Translations under genes and position numbers: made by a program
DNA from: Pyrus communis
Taxonomy: Eukaryota > Streptophyta > Magnoliopsida > Rosales > Rosaceae
Direction of reading: 5' to 3'
Assembly (NCBI RefSeq): GCF_963583255.1
Contig: NC_084804.1
Coordinates: 35,260,453 to 35,324,452, forward strand
DNA length: 64,000 nt
The notes under the pieces: model-generated
What the model saw: the letters and a program-made list of their open reading frames with translations, nothing else
Databases searched by the model: none
What the model was told of the DNA's origin: nothing
Part shown: piece by piece, positions 57,589 through 64,000 of the stretch
How positions within the stretch are numbered: position 1 is the stretch's first letter
Layout: every line of letters starts with the position of its first letter

Positions 57589-60032
57589 TGAAGGTGTGGA
57601 AGGTTACCACTTTGGCTATGGTGAAGATTACAGAAGGGTCTTTGCAGAATCTGATCAGAAACACTGAAAGTGGGTGTTAACACTTTGCATTTACTCTGAA
57701 CAAATGATAAATCATCGCAGAAAGCTTTTTGAAAGAAGTTAATGTGAAGTTTGAAGCAGCAGAGCAGGAAAAAAAGTGCATCGAACAAAGAATCTACCTA
57801 ATTGTTACATCCCTCTTTTAGTTTTGGTATTGATATTCTTCTTCAGATCAAAACCTCTCATCATCCCCTTCAACTTTCCCAAACCCTAAATCAAAATTAG
57901 CCAAATAACATGAGGAAAAAAAAATCTGTAAAAAGAGATGATCAAGACCATGTAAAGAGTTTAATGAATCAAAATTCAAGAGAAGACTTAGAAATATTAC
58001 ATGTTGTTGGAGGACAAGGAGTCTGACTGACCTCGCTAACTGGGACGACTCTCACAGCTCCAAGTGAGAGAGTCAAAACTGGAAAATGAAACTCGTTCAA
58101 ATGCCTGATAGTGGCTTTCCCCTTCCCCGAAAAAGCAAAAAGCGGATGCGTTTTTCTTCACTTTCTTCTACTTTCACTTAAATGTCAATTCCAATTATTT
58201 TATTTTCTGTTTTCTTTATTTAATTCACAGTTCCAAATCGATTAAACTCTTGTTTTAAATGGTTAGTTTAGAGTTAGTTTTAAATACAATTTATTCGCAT
58301 CAAATTTTGTATAGCCGTTTATACTACAATTATTTTGTTATTTAGCAATTATTTTTAAGTACTTTTAAATATTTTTATTCCTATATTGTTAGTTATAAAA
58401 ATCGTATCGATAACATTCACTTTCTATCAGTCAACAAAAATGAAAAAAAAGCTCATGAAAAATCTTATTTTCAAGTCTACAGAATTATTGGGCCTGAAAA
58501 GTACAAATTGGGTGTTAATTAGAGGATGAAGATTTGGTAGTTTATGACACGCAAGTAGCCTTCACAGTTCAATTGAGAGCACTGCTTTGGAAGATAATTT
58601 ATTGTATATAGTCAAAATTTAGCATACAAATTTAAAAATGTCAGTTTTTATAAAATATTTCAAATATAGCCAAAATTTCACTTGAATAGACCCAGTTGTC
58701 CTTAAAATTTACACCTAATTATGTCAAAAACCCTTTCAAATCTTGTGTCATTGTTGATGAGGTCTTGGGAGTGGTAAACTAGACACGCATGAATGTATAT
58801 TAGTTACAACCATGGTTGAACAAGGAAGACACCATGAACCGTGAACGTACGTCAGCTGCACCATTGTGAAGATGGAAACACGTTCTACTTGTCTACCCTA
58901 AATATAAAATTTGAAGAGCTCTACCACGAATATAAAGTTCAAAGAATAAATTAAATTATTAGAACAGATGGGAGCTATGGAAACGACCATTAAATCAAAA
59001 GGATCCAAACGCATTATAATTGCTGGACTGTGCATGCCTTTCATGCTCAATATCCATCTCTTAATTAAATAGCTAATCTGATTTCGGTGATCCAACAAAT
59101 GTGCAAAATGCCATGAGAACGTGCAATGGCAATTTCCTTGAAAGTTTATGCAAAATACCAATTGAATCTTACACAAAAACATACATAAATTGTATTTTTG
59201 TGTAATTTTCTTCATGGTCTTGGTTGTAAGTTTGTCAATTATGAATTGAATTTGAGAACAAATACCATATCTCTTTCAATATTTTCGAATTACAATATGG
59301 AACCCTAAATTGGACAGAAAAAGCACATCTCTTTGGTGTGTGGTTTTTTAATTAGAAGGGTAATTTGGTATATTAATGTGAGATTTTGGCTAGATTTGAA
59401 AATTTTATAAAAATTGACATTTATAAATTTAAAAGCTAAATTTTGATTATAAACGATAAATTTTCGCTCGGGGAAACCCCACAAGAGAAACAAACAACTA
59501 CTTAATGTTAATTAATTCTGTTCCACAAGTCAATTTTATTGAGCTTGAAGGAGTGCAAGTGGGTGTAGTTTATCTAAACCCACGGTCGAACCTTCATGGC
59601 AAAAACCATAATCCACGGATTCCGATGCTTCTTGCCATCCATCTCCTCTTTCTTTTTTGTTTAGACGCCAACTTTGCTGCAATGAGACAAAGTGTGCTTC
59701 GTCATTCCAACATTACAGAAATATAATAGCTTTGATTAGTTCTAACATGTACCATATTTTCAGGCTTCAACTAAACAAATAAAACATGGTCTATATTTCT
59801 TTATGCATTTGTGGGTTATTGTTTTTGACAAATTAAGCTCATCAAAGTAACTGAAATATCGCAGTAGCATACACAAGAAAAAATTTACCTGCCACACAAT
59901 TACAAGAAAGAAAATAATTTACGTCGAAGTTGAAGAGGATTCAGTTTTCCTTGTCGTTGATGGAAATTAATCTATTTTGAATAAAATCCAAAAAAATTCG
60001 CATATTATTGAAATTTATGAGTTCAAAATAAT
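57589..60032. other. TNL 5' flank, no other gene seen
   Basis: Contains the TNL promoter and leader, then AT-rich sequence. A segment near 58412-58475 resembles 61088-61140 beside the orphan PL fragment, over about 50 bases. Small open frames at 58898-59215 and 59505-59726 match no family I know. Confidence 0.4.
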
Positions 60033-60450
60033 TGTAACGACCCGTTCCCAATTTTACGATTTTTTATAATTTTAATAAGTGAATTTACGAAGATGCCCTT
60101 CGAGGTAAATGCGTTGACTTTTGTTGACTACTGTGTCATGTCATATACGACTCATTTTCTTGGCGTATCCTCGTAGTACTAGTCGCTACGGACGTGTGGG
60201 CGCAAGCAGAATATAATTTGGAGTTATAACGAAGATTCTACGAACCTTTAAACGTCGAGGGCATTTTGGTAATTCGTCATTTGAAACACGTGGTATTTTG
60301 GTCTGACCATTGAATGAGTGCCACGTGGGGCCACCCCCACTTTTCTGGAACACTCTTTCTCTTTCTTTTTCTTCTTCTTCCGTAGCTCTTCTCTCTAACT
60401 CTCTAACTCTCTTTGGCTCTCTCTTTCTCCTGTGAAACAAATCACCATCA
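60033..60450 (+). mobile_element. LTR fragment, same family as 48734
   Basis: Begins TGTAACGACCCGTTCCC and shares GTGAATTTACGAAGATGCC, GCGTTGACTTTTGTTGAC and GGACGTGTGGGCGCAAG with the element at 48734. Similarity is followed to about 60240 and the right end is not resolved. Confidence 0.6.
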
Positions 60451-60857
60451 TCGCCAAAAATTTCAGCTTGTTGAACATCAAAACCACCATTATCTACATG
60501 TCTTCACCACCATAAACCCAGTTTTGAGTTTGTTTGTTAGACTATGTGTGAATGACAATGAGATAACAACTAGGTTTCTTGAATTACACATAAACTCATT
60601 ATGTGAGTTGTGTGGTTGAAGGAATCTGAGATCCTTGATATAATAGGAGTTGTGGAGTTTAATTATTGTGTAGCCAATCTAACGGGAGTACTTATGAAGT
60701 ATTTACTGAGAGATAAGAATCATGATGGGACTTGAACTTGTTATGAGGATAGACTTTATCACCACTACTAATAATTACTACGAAAATTCAATAGTAATAT
60801 CTAGAAAAATATGAAATCCAACGGTCTAGAAACCACTTATTTAACGGTTTCGATTAC
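60451..60857. other. Unassigned sequence
   Basis: May be the rest of the LTR fragment or spacer; no coding match. Confidence 0.35.
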
Positions 60858-61056
60858 TCAGGCCGATATTGTAAAATCGGGTCCAAACAGATTCCTACAG
60901 TTATCTGGTACCAGTAGGAATTCATTGGTTTCACCAATTTGGCAATGATATAAGTAATTCGAAGTTTCTGAATCCGATTCAATGGGGGATACTTCAGGAT
61001 TCTTCTTGACCGAAAAGAGAGCACACAGTGCAACCCTCATCCACTTTCTTTCATTC

Positions 61057-61061
<5 letters not shown>
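60858..61061 (-). pseudogene. Orphan post-LRR (PL/C-JID) fragment
   Basis: A 67-codon frame, MKNERKWMRVALCALFSVKK.. PIESDSETSNYLYHCQIG, aligns with PL module 1 of the TNL gene (KNDKKWMGVAIVFLVKRK, IESDCASDYFYKCRVE). It lacks the rest of the module and any TIR, NB or LRR. It lies 3.3 kb upstream of the TNL start, on the same strand, against an AT repeat and a Copia LTR. It is a remnant of a neighbouring TNL gene. Confidence 0.85.

Positions 61062-61090
<29 letters not shown>
61062..61090. repeat. AT microsatellite
   Basis: About 14 AT units between the PL fragment and the Copia LTR. Confidence 0.9.
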
Positions 61091-61091
<1 letters not shown>

Positions 61092-61143
61092 TTCACTATC
61101 TACCAGTCAAGAAAGGAACAAAATCTCAAGAAAAATCTACACT

Positions 61144-61523
61144 TGTTGAAAAGTTTGGTGGGTAATGAATGCCCACAGTACATTGGCAGAAGTTTTTAGC
61201 ATTGGTAGAAGTTTTCAATGCCCATGCAAAGTAAAATTGAATTTGTAAATGCATGGAGGTTGTATTGTCAAAGATGTGTGCTTGGAGTTGCTCTATAAAT
61301 AGAGCACTTCGTATGCTTTCAATAGAGGCAGAAAAAGAAAGAGAGGAAGAGGAGATGAGAGAATACATAGAGTTATCTTTGTACTCCTATTATTCCAAAT
61401 TATAATGAAAGCACCACTGCTGCCCGAGGACATACTCCAGTCACACTGACTGTAGAGGAACCTCGTAAATTTTGTGTCTTGTTTTATTTATTCCACTGCA
61501 CACACACCGTCAAATTTACAACA
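61144..61523 (+). repeat. Copia 5' LTR
   Basis: 380 bp from TGTTGAAAAG to TTACAACA with TGTTG/CAACA ends. It has CTCTATAAATAGAGCAC (TATA) near 61291 and GACTGTAGAGGAACCTCG near 61448. The base series around CTGCCCGAGGACATACTCC is characteristic of the group. Confidence 0.85.
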
Positions 61524-62789
61524 CGTTATCAGCATGAGAAGCTCTCATGTCAGTGGAAAACACAATGCCATAAATCCGGTGAAGCACTATCCACATCTCA
61601 CCTCCGTCATCTAAAATCTTACAGAATAAAAGGTATGTCCATTTTTCGTCTCTCCCACTACGTCAAAAGCGCCCCACAGAATTCCGGTGAGAATTGAAAT
61701 TTACGACCTGAAGTCGTCACGAGATGAGAAAACTCGTACCTGACAATTGGTTTCCAGAGATCCAGAAGAATCTCATCAGACTTGGAAACCCAGATCACGT
61801 TGTTTTCGATGGATCTTGAGAACTCCCATGAATACTTGGTTGTTTGAGATGGTGATGGCAAGAATGAATCCACACATGCCTCCCTCTCTTGTGCCTTCGT
61901 CAACCCCACTGTCATCTATGTCTCGGTAGGGAGGTTCTTGCTTAATAATGTCATGTTCCTTGGGTCATGCAAGAACAACGCCAGTCTCTAGTAGCCTTTT
62001 GAATTGAATTGAATTTGGGCAACCTCCATAACTACCCAGCTGGCCCTGCGTTTCGAGACTGGAACAGACAGAGAAGGAAGAAAAATAATAGAAAAGGGGG
62101 ACTGATGGAATGGCAAGGCACATGTGAAGAAGAAAAAAAAGGATGTTGACTGCAACCTAAGAAAAATATATATATAAAAAAGGATTTGAATGGTGCATGA
62201 CACTATTTGGTCAACATAATATAAATGGTTTCTGTTGGTGCATGACACCATGCTTTAGAAATAAGAAAAGTAACAATAATAAGGTTTGAATAAGTGCTGA
62301 CAAAAAAAAGAAAAATAATAAATAAAAGGAGGTATGATACTTCTTGTTATTTATGTGAATTGGTGTTGGTTTAAAACCCTTTCACAAATTCTATTTACTT
62401 AAAAACAATTTATTTATCATGGACGGTTTTACCGCCTACTGCTTTAAGTTTTGATTTATGTGAATGGTGCTAAATTAAAGCCCTTGTCACAAGCTTTATT
62501 TACTTAAATGCAATTTATTCATGGCTGGAATTACTGCCTATTGTTTTAATTTATTTATTGTACTTCTTTTTGTTACGATGAATATATACTGGATCCGAAG
62601 TTCCTTGATCAGATCAGAACATGCAGTTTCTTGATCCTCATCACATAAAAATGATTGGACCTGAAGTTCCATCATGCAAAAAGATCGGGCATGAAGTCCC
62701 TTGATCCTCAAGATCAGGACATGAAGTTCATTGATAAGTACCTTAAGTTTGAAGTGCCGCAGTGCCTCAACTTAATTGCAATAAAAGCC

Positions 62790-63860
62790 ATAAGAGTATT
62801 AGTCTACAGACTATTAAATAAGGACCAGAAATTCCTTATGTCCATACTCAAAATGGTTTAGCAGAAGTACTTATTAAGAGGATGAAATTGATTACCCGCG
62901 CTCTGCTCACGAAAACAACATTGCCAGTTTTTACATGGGTACATGTCATTTTGCATGATGCATTATTGATTTGGTTGAGACCTGTTGACAACCATTAATA
63001 CTTCTCAGTACAACTCGTGTTTGGGAACCAGCCAAACATTATACATTTACGAGTTTTTGGTTGTGTTATCTATGTGCCTATTGCACTGCCACAACATACT
63101 GAAATGAAGCATCATTGCGGATTAGGAATTGATGTTGAACATCATCTATCATTCAACATTTGGAACCCTTGATTGAGGATATATTTACCGTGTGGTTTGC
63201 ATACTATCATTTTGATAAGACAATTTTCCCGCCGTTAGAGGGAGAAAATAACTTCGTTCCAGAAGAACGATGAGCAAATATCATTCCAAAAGAATGATGA
63301 GAAAAAACCATTCCAGAAGAACGAAGAAAATTTTTGATTCATGAAGCAATCAATATACAAACGAAGTGAGAATAATTGAATGATGCAACGATATGCAAAT
63401 CAAATGCCAGATGCATTTAATGATGCAACAAAAGTGATAAAATCACATATACTTGCTGCAAATGTGCCTACAAGAATTAATGTCCCTGTTGGACAAAATA
63501 ATATGGCAGCAAATGATTTATCTGTTGCACGCCTGAAGCGTGGCAGACGCTCAAACTCAAAAGGTTCAGTCCTTCGAAAGAAGAAGAATATGGCACTACT
63601 AAAACTATTGCATTCTCGAAGCATAATTGTCGCATGCCAAACGCATGACAGTTGCCGCAAGGATACTTGTCCCGAAAAGGTCAATCCGCGGACATGGGAA
63701 TATTGATGTCTCATGCATGAAGCATGATAGACGTATAGGTTCCAATGACTCAACTCCCGAAGTGGAGATTAAAATCCAAGCTCTATAATGCTCAAGAGGA
63801 GGTTATGATCCACATTTTCTAAATTATGACTATCCTGGAAGAGATAGTGTAATGCCTTTG
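62790..63860 (+). pseudogene. Copia pol remnant
   Basis: Frames with stops and shifts read as Copia polyprotein: NGLAEVLIKRMKLITRALL (about 62855), FGNQPNIIHLRVFGCVIYVP (about 63020), the PLEGENNFVPEER segment (about 63235) and QMPDAFNDATKVIKSHI..NVPTRINVP (about 63405). These belong to the end of integrase and the linker to reverse transcriptase. No reverse transcriptase motif is reached before the window ends. Confidence 0.85.
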
Positions 63861-64000
63861 AAAAGGCAATGGATATCCCAAAAGAAATGAAAAGCTTTTA
63901 TGCATGTGCATGCACTTGAGAATATGGGATCATAGATTGATGATAACCAATGGTAATTTTGGTTTTTACAAGTAGCTACTAAATTCATTAATGAGCTGTG

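Larger units (their letters stand above)
61144..64000 (+). mobile_element. Decayed Copia element, 5' part
   Basis: Starts with a complete LTR, followed by the primer-site region CGTTATCAGCATGAG typical of one plant Copia group. Most of gag and protease is missing or unrecognisable between 61540 and 62780. Integrase-derived sequence follows in broken frames. The element runs off the right edge, so its 3' LTR and target duplication cannot be checked. Confidence 0.8.

Noticed and set aside
58412..58475. Similarity to 61088-61140 next to the PL fragment
   Set aside because: Could be shared TNL upstream sequence, but only about 50 AT-rich bases match; too weak to list as a feature.

Overview
This is plant nuclear DNA: AT-rich, with intron-split genes, solo LTRs, SINEs, MITEs and long microsatellites. 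The resistance gene on the right has a repeated post-LRR architecture like the Prunus Ma gene, which points to Rosaceae. Apple/pear relatives are my guess for the tribe, at low confidence. Coordinates and splice sites were read by eye; exon phases were checked by arithmetic.

Left part (1-28 kb). A broken PPR gene (about 0.9-4.1 kb) is split by a 2.5 kb solo LTR and cut off by a second LTR fragment. Next are an intronless secreted LRR protein gene (6852-8267, minus) and a 14-exon SCY1-like pseudokinase gene (SCYL2 type, 10790-20571, plus) carrying a solo LTR and a tandem duplication in its introns. After it come a 2.5 kb solo LTR (21081-23565), a gene-poor stretch with nested MITEs, and a complete Cassandra TRIM element with 5S-derived LTRs and a TTATG target duplication.

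Middle (28.9-44.2 kb). A six-exon GH9 endoglucanase (plus), a small duplicated GH9 fragment, an 11-exon mitochondrial-type release factor 1 gene (minus), an intronless PLS-DYW PPR gene (minus) and a solo LTR with an AAAGT duplication. From memory, Arabidopsis has a GH9 gene, LRR genes, SCYL2B and a DYW PPR gene side by side near At1g71380-At1g71420, so the gene order here may be old collinearity.

Right part (46-64 kb). A decayed TNL LRR relic sits next to a Ty3/gypsy element (46522-51061, AGTAG duplication) into which a Cassandra element and a third LTR have inserted. Beside it lies an apparently intact TIR-NB-LRR gene (51706-57588, minus) with three successive post-LRR (C-JID/PL) modules, about 1664 residues in my model. 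An orphan PL fragment (60858-61061) and a decayed Copia element end the window.

The genes do not form one pathway: they cover immunity (TNL, perhaps the LRR protein), trans-Golgi/endosomal trafficking (SCYL2), cell-wall loosening (GH9), organelle translation termination (RF1) and organelle RNA editing (PPR-DYW). The most unusual signals are the triple PL tail, the CT tracts at its donor sites, and short covarying hairpins inside one LTR family.
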